DNA of 64,000 nucleotides from Leptidea sinapis (taxonomy: Eukaryota > Arthropoda > Insecta > Lepidoptera > Pieridae). A program made the position numbers and the translations under genes. The stretch covers positions 10,353,453 to 10,417,452 of the forward strand of contig NC_066290.1 of NCBI RefSeq assembly GCF_905404315.1, read 5' to 3'. Shown here in pieces: positions 43,984 to 55,397 of this stretch (position 1 is its first letter; each line of letters begins with the position of its first letter). Under the pieces are notes generated by a model. The model ran no database searches and was not told the origin of the DNA. It saw nothing but the letters and a program-made list of their open reading frames with translations.

Positions 43984-44121
43984 CCCCCTTATTCATAATG
44001 GTGCGCTAACTTTAAACAGCCGCTAAGGAGTGTTTTTTCTCATTCTGACTTAGGTCAATAGAAGAAGACAAAGTGAGAAGTAGCAATGCTTTAAGTTAGC
44101 AGACTATTATGAATAAGGGGG
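43984..44121. mobile_element. PIF/Harbinger-type MITE
   Basis: This 138-bp element has about 32-bp inverted ends (CCCCCTTATTCATAATGGTG and its near-complement ACTATTATGAATAAGGGGG). It is flanked by TAA on both sides (43981-43983, 44122-44124). A 3-bp TWA duplication and G/C-run ends fit Tourist-like elements. Confidence 0.75.
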
Positions 44122-44289
44122 TAACTTAGAATTTTGCTTAGTCGCAGACAGGTCTTAGACGGGTCGCAGTTAAAGTATTTTTCTGTTTACTTGGTGTCAC
44201 GATTCTTCTATACATTTTGTATGAAAGTTTACTGAAGGGGCACCGCATTTGAGACGCGTCCTGGTCTTACGTCTTTTCTGTGTGTCTCG

Positions 44290-44450
44290 CCCCTTAGACC
44301 TTACTTACGTAAGACTTAGCTGATTGTGATATAAAACGAACTTGATTTATGCATTGGATTGTCTTAGCTTAAGCTCAGCATCATTTCAGGTGTCAAATAA
44401 CTATAAAAACGTAATCAAAGATAAATGCTAAGCTCACCTCAGCTCAACTT
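44290..44450 (+). repeat. Interspersed repeat family G, copy 2
   Basis: ACTTACGTAAGACTTAGCTG and TTAGCTTAAGCTCAGCATCA match the copy at 11240. It abuts a MITE on its right. Confidence 0.5.
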
Positions 44451-44683
44451 TACAAATAAAGTTGGCATAAAGTTATACCTGAGAACAAACCAAGAATATG
44501 CAAAATGTTAACAAATAGACATTTTTATTTGGACGTAAACTATAACGTTTCCCGCATGTATTTGCAAGGCTGCTTCACATTTGGAAAACTTCAGAATTAT
44601 CATTGTATTGACAGTGTTGTCAGCGATATAGTTCACATTTTGCATTTTCTTGGTTTATTAACAAGTATAACGTTGTATTTTTA
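44451..44683. mobile_element. Degenerate relative of the 38188 MITE
   Basis: TTGGCATAAAGTTATACCTG and CAAGAATATGCAAAATGTTA at the left, and CATTTTGCATTTTCTTGGTT and AACAAGTATAACGTTG at the right, reproduce the long arms of 38188-38449. A family A element begins exactly at its right end. Confidence 0.6.
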
Positions 44684-44968
44684 CCAGTGGTAGGCTCCTA
44701 TGCACAGGAAGCCGGCTAGATAATGGGTACCACAATGGCGCACATTGTCGTGTTTCGGTCTGAAGGGCGTCGTAGCTAGTGAAATTACTGGGCAAATGAG
44801 ACTTAACATCTTATGTCTCAAGGTGACGAGCGCAATTGTAGTGCCACTCAGAATGTTTGGGTTTTTCAAGAATCCTGAGCGGCACTGCATTGTTATGGGC
44901 AGGACGTATCAATTACTATCAGCTGAACGTCCTACTCGTTTCATCCCTTTTTTACATGTAATAAAAAT
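44684..44968 (+). repeat. Family A repeat, near full length
   Basis: It starts TTTACCAGTGGTAGGCTCCT. About 30 bp in the GCAGTAATG region are missing. The hairpin is recognisable (GTGCCACTCAG...CTGAGCGGCAC). Confidence 0.85.
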
Positions 44969-45291
44969 AACTTTATGTTAGTGTATTTGTAAGACCAAGC
45001 TGAGTCCTAGGTAGCTCTGAATAAAATCTAAGTACCCTCTTTAGGTTTCAGCCTAAGTCAATGCGAAGAATAGAGACGTTGTGTATATTTAAGTTAAGTA
45101 AGTAAGTAACTGTATGTAAATACTTAAATGTGTTTGTTATTTACCTATGTAAGCATTTAGCAAGGTTATGTAGGCTCGACTAGAAGTGCGGCGGAAACTA
45201 GAGAAAGTGAGTGACGTAAACTCATTCGTTATACAACCGTTTATAATAAAAGGAGATTGTCGGAAACGGTGTTCACACCACATTTAACAAT

Positions 45292-45660
45292 TGAAAAGGC
45301 ATAAAAGGCATTTATTTTCTCAAAATTGATTCGTTTAGAATTATTTTTGATGTCATTTCTAATATATACTAGATACTACTACCGCTTCGGAAACAAATGG
45401 CGATCTGAGAGAGAGGAAGCCGCGCAGGAAACTCATTCCCAGCATTCTTTTTTTGCGCTCTTTTCAATAAAAATAAACAATATTGTAGAGTCATTTCTAT
45501 CGCTATAAAATTATCACAATCTAGTCCCAGGCTGTCCGATCATTTAGATAATCAGCTGTGGAGTAATAGGATTTACGACAGAGCCATTTTTTATGAAACA
45601 TTTAAATTTATTTATAGATAATGCCTGAACAGTGGCAATATATTAGAAAATAGAAAGTAG
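45292..45660 (+). repeat. Interspersed repeat family S, long copy
   Basis: It contains the complete set of family S blocks plus the AGTCCCAGGCTGTCCGATCA extension shared with 24110-24470. Confidence 0.7.
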
Positions 45661-45716
45661 GACTAAAGATAGAAGTAGGTCTCAAAAACAATTATATAAC
45701 TAGCTAGATATTTTAC

Positions 45717-46008
45717 CAGAGACAGCCATACTTTGCACGTGATGCCAGCTAGATTATGGTGGTACCCATACGGCGCCTATTTCTGCCGTGAAGCAGTATT
45801 TCAGTATGAAGGGCGCCGTAGCTAGTGAAATTACTGGGCAAATGAGATTTGGCATATTATGTCTCGAGGTGTTGTCAGTTGTAGTGCCGCTCAGAATTTA
45901 GGGATTTTTCAAGAATCCTGAGCGGCAATGCATTTTAATGGGCAGGGCGTATCAATTACCATCAGCTGAACGTCCTGCTTGTCTTGTCCCTTGCTTTTAT
46001 TAAAAAAA
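45717..46008 (+). repeat. Family A repeat
   Basis: The 5' end is diverged (TTACCAGAGACAGCCATACT), then GGCGCCTATTTCTGCCGTGA, an intact hairpin and the tail TTTTATTAAAAAAAAG. Confidence 0.8.
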
Positions 46009-46144
46009 AGCTGTGCCCCTCGGCTAACACGGTATAATATTATGATCGTAAAATAAATTATTTTTTTTTATCTTAATAAAGCGTGATGTATCGCAGACTT
46101 TTTAATTATGTTTTAAGATAAGTAATATTTGTATTACAAGTGGT

Positions 46145-46385
46145 AGTAGTATTTACTGTTAACTCGTCGAAAATAATAGTGACGGACAGTTAATCTCTGT
46201 TTTCTACAACACACGCACACTAAAACAAAGTGACACACATACAAAACGCGAGTTTATACTCGCGTTTTGTATTCATAGCGTAGCGTAGACGTAGCTTGTC
46301 ATGGACACTAAGGTAAAATACCTGGCCTATTATCATGCGTTGCCTGACAGCACGATGCTCTATCTAGTTGTATATAAAGATTAAA
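46145..46385 (+). mobile_element. MITE family B, copy 3, containing a 15-bp hairpin
   Basis: ACACGCACACTAAAACAAAG, ATACCTGGCCTATTATCATG and ATGCTCTATCTAG are family B blocks. A perfect hairpin, ATACAAAACGCGAGT-TTAT-ACTCGCGTTTTGTAT, at 46239-46272 is not in the other copies. The left boundary is uncertain. Confidence 0.5.
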
Positions 46386-46486
46386 ATAAAAAGTAAACTT
46401 AACTAATTATTATTATTTTAACTTTAATTCGGATTTGTTCTACCTGGAACCACTAATATACTCGTACGCTTGTTGGTTATTTCAGA

Positions 46487-46676
46487 TTTTTTTTTTTATG
46501 AAAGAAGTGACGAGACCAGTATGACGGTAAGTGATACGCCCTATCCAATACAATGCAATGCTGCTCACATTTTTGATTGATCTCAAAATTCTGAGAGGCA
46601 TTTACGCTCGTCTCTTTGACACATAAGATTTTAAGTCTCCATAGTGTCACTAGATACAGCACCCTTCAAACCGCAA
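46487..46676 (-). repeat. Family A-like repeat, diverged
   Basis: A T-run, GAAGTGACGAGACCAGTATG, ATTCTGAGAGGCATTTACGC and ACAGCACCCTTCAAACCGC. It groups with the 22566 copy (GTGGCGAGACC variant). Confidence 0.65.
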
Positions 46677-46689
46677 ACTTAATCATTAA

Positions 46690-47735
46690 AAAATAAATCT
46701 AAAAATCAAAGTAAATAATTGAAATATTCAAACAATCGTATTATATATTTCGGAAACAAAATTTTAATTAGCCTTACGGTAGCACAAGTAGACACGAAGT
46801 AAGTGTCAGTATCTACAATAGTACTCGGCTACTAGATTACTTACAGGCTGTTGCGGAAAGATATTATGGATAATTTATTTATTCAGACGAATTACGAATT
46901 TTTTTATGACTAAGCTTGTGTAGTTCTACCTGTACATTATTTTAATGTCACCATTGTATATAAGGAACCGTTGGAGAAGTAAGAGTTTTTGTATGAGTTC
47001 TCGTCAATCGTGGGAGCGCTTATCCTAGTGTGACGCTTTAAATAACACCCGTGGGAGTTTAGGGATGTGTAGCAATTTATTACATGCTCACGGAACCATT
47101 AACACTATTGGAAAGGTCACGGCTTCTAACATGTAGCTTCAAACTGGTCAACCTTGCAGTTTTATTAAGACACTCCATATTTATGATATGATTGCCCTTT
47201 GCTAATAATATTACTAGAACTAAACAGCATAACTTTTTGAAAGAAAGAAAGAAAGAAAATTATTGTTTGTTGATTGATGTTTATTGACGTCATTATACAT
47301 TCTGATAATAGTTCTTAAAGTTGTACTATTCTAATTATAATCTAATGACGCCAATGGGCCCCCAACTCAGCATAGCTGTGGTTTCGAAAGAATCCACAAC
47401 GCTGGTCTTCCGTGGAAACCCAGAGAGCGCTACTAACGCGCAGTCCTATCACACGAAGGTTTACAATGTATTAATTCTCTATGAGTACAGAGCGCAAAAA
47501 ATAGTGAAACTAGGATCTAAAATTAAAACTAAAGCAATTAATTTATTTTTTCCGCAACAATACAATTAACTTGAATTAAACTTGCAATTGCCACACAACA
47601 CAATCTTTTTTTATTTAATATTTTAAATTGATTTTTGGACATTAATGAGATATTCCTTGTATGTTAATATAAATAGCCCTAAACTAACTTTTAAGCGTTA
47701 TATATTTGTGATCAAAATAATATTTACAAATTATG
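46690..47735. other. Mostly unassigned; (GAAA)n and one TGACGTCA
   Basis: A short (GAAA)5 microsatellite lies at about 47239-47258 and TGACGTCA at 47285-47292. The stretch 47342-47465 is GC-richer and open on the plus strand (MTPMGPQLSIAVVSKESTTL...), with no recognised homology. Confidence 0.4.
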
Positions 47736-47740
47736 TATAA

Positions 47741-48081
47741 CTAGCTGACCCGGCAAACGTTGTTTTGCCATATAAAGTATAATTCACGCGATAGTTTTAT
47801 AAGTAATAAAATATTGCCTATATTATAGCCTGTACATCATTTTGTTCTATTGTCAATAGTTTTTGCAGCGCACACAAAAATAGGTTTTCGATTTTACACC
47901 TTGTGTTACAAAATAGCAATTTTATTACGGATCCCTAATTTTGAAAAAAAAACATAGCCTATAGCCTTCCTCGATAAATGGACTACCCAACACTGAAAGA
48001 ATCATTCAAATCGGACCAGTAGTACCAGAGATTAGCGCGTTCAAACAAACAAACACTGCAGCTTTATAATATTAGTATAGA
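47741..48081 (-). mobile_element. Complete non-autonomous Helitron (subfamily 1)
   Basis: On the minus strand it begins A|TCTATACTAATATTATAAAG at 48081 and ends GGCAAA-ACAACG-TTTGCC-GGGTCAG-CTAG|T at 47741, a textbook pair of Helitron termini 341 bp apart. The interior (CTACTGGTCCGATTTGAATG and so on) is non-coding. It is the best reference copy for the fragments elsewhere in the window. Confidence 0.85.
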
Positions 48082-48340
48082 TTATATGACCGGCCAACAA
48101 AAAAATCAGACGATGCAGAAATAGTTCAGCCTAATAGGAGAAACTAGTTTAACCTAGTCTGCACCGGTTTGTACTATCGCCTAAAGGATTTGGCCTAAGT
48201 TTGTCCTAAAATAGGGTTTGGCCGGTTACGTATACATTTTTTTTTAATTACTTATGTGATTTTTGAAAACACGATGCAAGCAAAACTTACTTAATTTTTT
48301 TTAAAACCAATTACACAAATAAAACTGAAAACAAAATTTT

Positions 48341-48433
48341 ATGAACGATGCGGGTCTCGAACCCGCGACCTGTCGCGCTTCGTGCGAGCGATCATTCCAA
48401 CTGAACCAACTGTTCGAGGGACGTATCGTTCAT
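48341..48433 (-). repeat. tRNA-derived SINE head with A and B boxes
   Basis: On the minus strand the A box is TGGTTCAGTTGG (48408-48397) and the B box GGTTCGAGACC (48363-48353), the latter inside a perfect T-arm (GCGGG-TTCGAGA-CCCGC). The unit is closed by ATGAACGAT/ATCGTTCAT at 48341-48349 and 48425-48433. The anticodon arm is imperfect and the spacing at the 5' side is too long for a normal tRNA, so a SINE is more likely than a tRNA gene. Partial copies are at 50600 and 59700. Confidence 0.6.
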
Positions 48434-48876
48434 AAATCTTGTATGCTTTGTTCAAATCTCAGGTTGTGTCTTCATCTATATGATCTACTTCACAGTTCTT
48501 TACAGTTGATAACCTGCTCAACCCCAATATTTGCATATTAGGAAATTGACTTGAAATGTCGCTCTTTCAACAACAACAACCAATTCTTTTAAATATAATT
48601 TTAAAAGTAATTCTCACGTTGCTCTCGTATTCGACTTAAACTTATGTCGATTTAAGTGTGGGCGTATTATGAGTAATATCTGTAAGGTTGCTTTATTATT
48701 ATAAGTGTGTGAGTCAGGTGTGACGTGACGAAATAATGGTCGCGATGTCGATTACTTCAACTTATTATTACTTTAAGTTATCACACTTTATCTACTTTGA
48801 TATATAACGTAATTATATCTATTTATGTATAATACTGTATTATACTTACTCTATTCAAATCCTATCTTTCATACCC

Positions 48877-49181
48877 ACAGTTGGAGGCTCCTTTGCACCG
48901 GATGCCGGCTAGGTTATGGGTACCACAACGGCGCCTATTTCTGCCGTGAAGCAGTAATGTGTAAGCATTGCTGTGTTTCGGTCTGAAGGGCGCCGTAGCT
49001 AGTGAAATTACTGGGCAAATGAGACTTAACATCTTATGTCTCAAGGTGATAAGCGCAGCTGTAGTGCCGCTCAGAATTTTCGGGGATTTTCAAGAATCCT
49101 GAGCGGCACTGCATTGTAATAGGCAGGGCGTATCAATAGCTGAACATCCTGCTTGTCTCGTCCCTTATTTTTATTAAAAAA
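48877..49181 (+). repeat. Family A repeat, full length
   Basis: The 5' end is CCCACAGTTGGAGGCTCCTT. The hairpin is intact (GTGCCGCTCAG...CTGAGCGGCAC), and a 12-bp deletion removes ATTACCATC before AGCTGAAC. The tail is TTTTTATTAAAAAAAC. Confidence 0.9.
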
Positions 49182-49312
49182 ACGTACGACTTCGTCCGAG
49201 TACACACATGCTTTCAAAAATCGTTGTTTCTTAAAATTTTATTAACTTTAATTATTATTAAATTAAAATATCGCAATAATTTTTAGATAGGGGCCAAGAA
49301 TTTAAGGAATAA

Positions 49313-49530
49313 ACTTGCGGCCGTTTTCAATAACCTATCTATCCTTAGCTTAACTTGCTAAAGGTAGACAAATATATCCTTTTATACTTACATTTCAATA
49401 ACCTATTGATAGAAAGCATTGGACTATAACTATATTGCACATAACTATGAATAAATAAGATCTTGTCATTAAACAAAGATAGCAATATATCCGTAACTAG
49501 GGATACGTTATTGAATACGGTCGTTAGAAG
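49313..49530. mobile_element. MITE-like inverted-repeat element
   Basis: The left end CTTGCGGCCGTTTTCAATAA, CCTATCTATCC and right end ACTAGGGATACGTTATTGAA, TACGGTCGTTAG are inverted with mismatches over about 35 bp. It is non-coding. The target duplication is unclear. Confidence 0.5.
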
Positions 49531-49805
49531 ACAATCGAAATCAATCCGGTGGTCTTCCGCGTTGCGCGTAATATAAATGAAAACCTCTATCAATTTAACA
49601 ATAATATATAATAATAATAATATTGACACACTCTTACACAAATTATTATATTTAATACAGTATACTTACTTAAAAATACATAAATACAAATAAACATCCA
49701 TGAATCGGAAACAAACATTCATATTCATCATATAAATATTTGCACCTACCGGGATTTTAACCCGGAACCTCTAACTCAGAAGATAGGGTCACTAACTACT
49801 GGACT

Positions 49806-50060
49806 ATAGGGGTCGTCATTTTATTTATATAGATTGGATATGACATCACTAATTGAACGTCAAAAGTTACCACCCATTCGAAATAAAGTATCTCAGACCT
49901 TAGAAGAACGGGTGCGGGAAATTAACAGGGTTCTCCCTTTTTAATATATTTACATAATTTTGTTACAGTCAAATTTATAATTTAAATGGCCTAAGGGCGG
50001 TCGCTCCATTCCCAATCAGTGATATCATTAAGAAAGTCATTTAATATGTTTTAGTAGGTA
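49806..50060 (-). mobile_element. Family D retrotransposon 3' region, minus orientation
   Basis: TACCACCCATTCGAAATAAA, CAGACCTTAGAAGAACGGGT and GGGCGGTCGCTCCATTCCCA are the reverse complement of the family D UTR and terminal codons (…DWE*). Confidence 0.75.
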
Positions 50061-50418
50061 ACGTTTACCACGAAAACTTTTGAACTTTAATTGAATTTCG
50101 TAACACATTTGTTTTAAGTACATTTTTCGGGATCGTGTTGTAAAAACATATAAATCGCCCAATAAAAGACATAAAAATAAATCGACAACGCCCAGGTGAC
50201 TGCGTGTCTTTTATGTCTAAAGTGATAGTGGTCAGTTTCAACAGAAAACCTTGATTCTCTCAAACTTTCAACCGTGCAATATGATAATGGCAGTTGTAAC
50301 ATGATATTGAATTGCTTGCAGACATTCTATGCAAAATGTGATGTCGTATTACAAACAAATTTATTTTTATTGGCATTCAATTAATATAAAACATAATGGA
50401 GGGATTTATTATGTAAAA

Positions 50419-50455
50419 GTGCTGACCCGGCAAACGTTGTTTTGCCATATAAATT
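50419..50455 (-). mobile_element. Helitron 3' terminus with decayed CTAG
   Basis: GTGCTGACCCGGCAAACGTT followed by GTTTTGCCATATAAATTA: the hairpin is intact, but the CTAG end is mutated. Confidence 0.55.
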
Positions 50456-50604
50456 ATGTACCTTACATTAGGATTGAACTCCGCTGCGTTCCAAATAGAT
50501 ACCGCAGGCGGAGTCGCTAGAAATCAACATGAGATCTCGCTCTTTCAAATCTAAACAATTTCACATTTTTCAAACTCACTTCTGGGATTAATTACACGAT
50601 AAAA

Positions 50605-50690
50605 TTTATGAACGATCCTTGAGCGCTCTTTCCAACTGAGCCTACCGTGAATGACATATCGTCGATAAATTTTGTATCAACTCTCACAAA
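50605..50690 (-). repeat. tRNA-derived SINE fragment
   Basis: The minus strand has TAGGCTCAGTTGGAAAGAGC, i.e. an A box within a perfect D-arm (GCTC-AGTTGGAAA-GAGC). The anticodon and T arms are deleted. Confidence 0.5.
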
Positions 50691-51127
50691 ACCTAACTAA
50701 ATCTAGACGACAAAGAATTAATGAGAACACACTATGAGACTCTATTAGTACAATTCAACACGAAAAGTCCACGAAGTGTATGTGTTTATAAACAACTAAT
50801 ACAGGTTTACTAACACCGCGTATTCTCAATCGAGATGGGCTTGTATTTTTCAACAATTGCCATGTTTATAATCAATCTCGTTTTCCGTCATTGTTTTTTA
50901 TCAAAATTATATTGTTTGACACAGTAAAACATTAAAAACGGAGTCTGTATAAACTATGATCAAATGCTCTTACTCAACATCAATTGCATTGAACTTTAAA
51001 AAAGAAAACTTTAAGATACGAAATCAATAAAATAAAATAAGCTTCGTCTGTATTTTTTCCATTGTTTTGGCTTTAATTTGCATCATTTGGCAATTAATAT
51101 TAATATATTTAACATTTATATTTGAAG

Positions 51128-51429
51128 TTATAATTCTTAAGGCGCGTTATGAAAATATGATGAGAGTGAAATTTTAACATGCACGCATCACTAACACAAA
51201 AGTAACAGAGTGAAGTTGGTTCCTAAAATTTTCTGACGTTTGTGACATTCGTTATTGTTTTGGTTTCTTCGTCCATTATTAGGACAGGCAAAGGGTTCAA
51301 GCCCATACAGCCATATTCGTTAATTAATAATCATATATTTTTACAATATTGTTCTTTCTACAAAAGTAGAATAGCAGGAGGAATCAATAATTTATAGGAC
51401 TTTTGCTTTGTTACGCCAAAGAAGTATAA
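51128..51429 (+). mobile_element. Family H element, near full length
   Basis: TTATAATTCTTAAGGCGCGT at the left and TACGCCAAAGAAGTATAA at the right. The body (AACAGAGTGAAGTTGGTTCC, CTTCGTCCATTATTAGGACA, GAATAGCAGGAGGAATC) is collinear with 24892-25224. Confidence 0.7.
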
Positions 51430-51509
51430 CTTCTTGCGTGCAACATAAGAACATACATACTTTTTTTTAACTTACTCGTGTAAGGCTCCATTTCAGTATC
51501 TATTTTTCC

Positions 51510-51714
51510 TAGATAATTTATATACGTCTAGATAGCTTTGAAGACTTCGAAAACGGCAAACTACTATAATATTTACAGCAATGTACGCACACGAAAACAA
51601 AGTGACTGACGCATCGCTGTCATGCACACTAAAGTACCTAATATACCTGGCCAGTTGTCATAAAGTCTAAAGTTGTCGAACAGCAAGAGGCTATTTAGAT
51701 GTATAAATTATCTA
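51510..51714 (+). mobile_element. MITE family B, copy 4
   Basis: TAGATAATTTATATACGTCT, AGATAG at the left and CTATTTAGATGTATAAATTA, TCTA at the right are inverted. It is 205 bp, the clearest boundaries of the family. Confidence 0.65.
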
Positions 51715-52889
51715 TATTTGTTGCATCACTTTATACTTGTTCTAATTAAAAGAATTAATTATTGCGAGGCAAAAGTATTATTTTGATTAACGCGAGTGTT
51801 ACACATATAAATAAAACACTTTTAACGGATTAAAACGCATGTAATTGTAAATGTGTTTTTACATTAGAGTTTTGCCTAAGAATTACATTTTTATTTTTAT
51901 TTTAGTTAATCCGACGTTTTAAGACCGTTCCAGATTCTCAGATCTCGTTTTCAGAGGGTTTTATTTAAATGAGAGGCAAAAGTTAAATTGTTTATTTCTT
52001 TAAGCGTTACTCTTAATGATTCTGTGGGACCTAAGTTATTTATAGGGCGCATAGCATTCCTCTGTAACTCTATATATGCGAAGTTTATTCATAATTATGC
52101 ATTAACATTATTGAAACCCACAATTGTTGTCCCAAGCCTGCTGTGACCAGGGCCTCTGTTATTACAGGTAGTACCATAAAAGCTTAAAGTTACCGGTTCA
52201 CTGAGTCGAGTATCCGGTGGATCATTGAAAATATTCTGTCGTTGAATCAATATCAAATATTATTGTAATTATGTGCACGTGACAACAAATGGTCACCTTC
52301 AAATTTCAAAATGTTGTAGATAAAACTAATTTATGAGTTGTTCTTCTTTTGGTGCGTTACGGAAAAATTAAATAATTTTGTTCGCGATGAACAAAAGAAA
52401 AATTGATATCTTCTTAAAGATGTATATTTCGTATGTCTTAACAGGATTACAATTATAGTTTCTTGTGTAGTTCAGGTGTCGTGTGCAAGTTGTTGAAGTA
52501 GAATAGAGTGAATGAATGAAGAAAGATTGATATCTTCTTAAAGATGTATAATTCGTCTGTCTAAACAGGATTAGATACAATTATTATAGTTTCTGGTATA
52601 GTTCAGGTGTCGTGTGCAAGTTGTTGAAGAAGAATAGAGTGAATGAATGAAGAAAGATTGATATCTTCTTAAAGATGTATATTTCGTATGTCTTAACAGG
52701 ATTAGATACAATTATTATAGTTTCTTGTGTAGTTCAGGTGTCGTGTGCAAGTTATTGAAGTAGAATAGAGTGAATGAATGAAGAAAGATTGATATCTTCT
52801 TAAAGATGTATAATTCGTCTGTCTAAACAGGATTAGATACAATTATTATAGTTTCTGGTATAGTTCAGGTGTCGTGTGCAAGTTGTTGA

Positions 52890-55397
52890 AGAAGAATAGA
52901 GTGAATGAATGAAGAAAGATTGATATCTTCTTAAAGATGTATATTTCGTATGTCTTAACAGGATTAGATACAATTATTATAGTTTCTTGTGTAGTTCAGG
53001 TGTCGTGTGCAAGTTATTGAAGTAGAATAGAGTGAATGAATGAAGAAATATTGATATCTTCTTATAGATGTATATTTCGTATGTCTTAACAGGATTACAA
53101 TTATAGTTTCTTGTGTAGTTCAGGTGTCGTGTGCAAGTTGTTGAAGTAGAATAGAGTGAATGAATGAAGAAAGATTGATATCTTCTTATAGATGTATATT
53201 TCGTATGTCTTAACAGGATTACAATTATAGTTTCTTGTGTAGTTCAGGTGTCGTGTGCAAGTTATTGAAGTAGAATAGAGTGAATGAATGAAGAAATATT
53301 GATATCTTCTTATAGATGTATATTTCGTATGTCTTAACAGGATTACAATTATAGTTTCTTGTGTAGTTCAGGTGTCGTGTGCAAGTTGTTGAAGTAGAAT
53401 AGAGTGAATGAATGAAGAAAGATTGATATCTTCTTATAGATGTATATTTCGTATGTCTTAACAGGATTACAATTATAGTTTCTTGTGTAGTTCAGGTGTC
53501 GTGTGCAAGTTGTTGAAGTAGAATAGAGTGAATGAATGAAGAAAGATTGATATCTTCTTATAGTTGTATATTTCGTCTGTCTTAACAGGATTACAATTAT
53601 AGTTTCTTGTGTAGTTCAGGTGTCGTGTGCAAGTTGTTGAAGTAGAATAGATTGAATGAATGAAGAAAGATTGATATCTTCTTAAAGATGTATATTTCGT
53701 ATGTCTTAACAGGATTAGATACAATTATTATAGTTTCTTGTGTAGTTCAGGTGTCGTGTGCAAGTTATTGAAGTAGAATAGAGTGAATGAATGAAGAAAT
53801 ATTGATATCTTCTTATAGATGTATATTTCGTATGTCTTAACAGGATTACAATTATAGTTTCTTGCGTAGTTCAGGTGTCGTGTGCAAGTTGTTGAAGTAG
53901 AATAGAGTGAATGAATGAAGAAATATTGATATCTTATTAAAGATGTATATTTCGTCTGTCTTAACAGGATTACAATTATAGTTTCTTGTGTAGTTCAGGT
54001 GTCGTGTGCAAGTTGTTGAAGTAGAATAGAGTGAATGAATGAAGAAAGATTGATATCTTTTTAAAGATGTATATTTCGTCTGTCTTAACAGGATTACAAT
54101 TATAGTTTCTTGTGTAGTTCAGGTGTCGTGTGCAAGTTGTTGAAGTAGAATAGAGTGAATGAATGAAGAAAGATTGATATCTTCTTAAAGATGTATATTT
54201 CGTATGTCTTAACAGGATTAGATACAATTATTATAGTTTCTTGTGTAGTTCAGGTGTCGTGTGCAAGTTATTGAAGTAGAATAGAGTGAATGAATGAAGA
54301 AATATTGATATCTTCTTATAGATGTATATTTCGTATGTCTTAACAGGATTACAATTATAGTTTCTTGTGTAGTTCAGGTGTCGTGTGCAAGTTGTTGAAG
54401 TAGAATAGAGTGAATGAATGAAGAAAGATTGATATCTTCTTATAGATGTATATTTCGTATGTCTTAACAGGATTACAATTATAGTTTCTTGTGTAGTTCA
54501 GGTGTCGTGTGCAAGTTATTGAAGTAGAATAGAGTGAATGAATGAAGAAATATTGATATCTTCTTATAGATGTATATTTCGTATGTCTTAACAGGATTAC
54601 AATTATAGTTTCTTGTGTAGTTCAGGTGTCGTGTGCAAGTTGTTGAAGTAGAATAGAGTGAATGAATGAAGAAAGATTGATATCTTCTTATAGATGTATA
54701 TTTCGTATGTCTTAACAGGATTACAATTATAGTTTCTTGTGTAGTTCAGGTGTCGTGTGCAAGTTGTTGAAGTAGAATAGAGTGAATGAATGAAGAAAGA
54801 TTGATATCTTCTTATAGTTGTATATTTCGTCTGTCTTAACAGGATTACAATTATAGTTTCTTGTGTAGTTCAGGTGTCGTGTGCAAGTTGTTGAAGTAGA
54901 ATAGATTGAATGAATGAAGAAAGATTGATATCTTCTTAAAGATGTATATTTCGTATGTCTTAACAGGATTAGATACAATTATTATAGTTTCTTGTGTAGT
55001 TCAGGTGTCGTGTGCAAGTTATTGAAGTAGAATAGAGTGAATGAATGAAGAAATATTGATATCTTCTTATAGATGTATATTTCGTATGTCTTAACAGGAT
55101 TACAATTATAGTTTCTTGCGTAGTTCAGGTGTCGTGTGCAAGTTGTTGAAGTAGAATAGAGTGAATGAATGAAGAAATATTGATATCTTATTAAAGATGT
55201 ATATTTCGTCTGTCTTAACAGGATTACAATTATAGTTTCTTGTGTAGTTCAGGTGTCGTGTGCAAGTTGTTGAAGTAGAATAGAGTGAATGAATGAAGAA
55301 AGATTGATATCTTTTTAAAGATGTATATTTCGTCTGTCTTAACAGGATTACAATTATAGTTTCTTGTGTAGTTCAGGTGTCGTGTGCAAGTTGTTGA
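52890..55397. repeat. Two copies of a 1,254-bp higher-order repeat
   Basis: Ten-monomer blocks (eight of 124 bp and two of 131 bp, 1,254 bp) repeat at an exact offset of 1,254. Private variants recur at that spacing: AGATTGAATG (53648 and 54902), TAGTTGTATA (53562 and 54816), TTGCGTAG (53863 and 55117) and CTTATTAAAG (53931 and 55185). Homology to a third copy is lost soon after 55500. Confidence 0.85.

Noticed and set aside
48341..48433. Functional tRNA gene
   Set aside because: The A box lies too far from the 5' end, the anticodon stem is imperfect, the loop lacks U at the usual position and partial copies exist, so it is a SINE.
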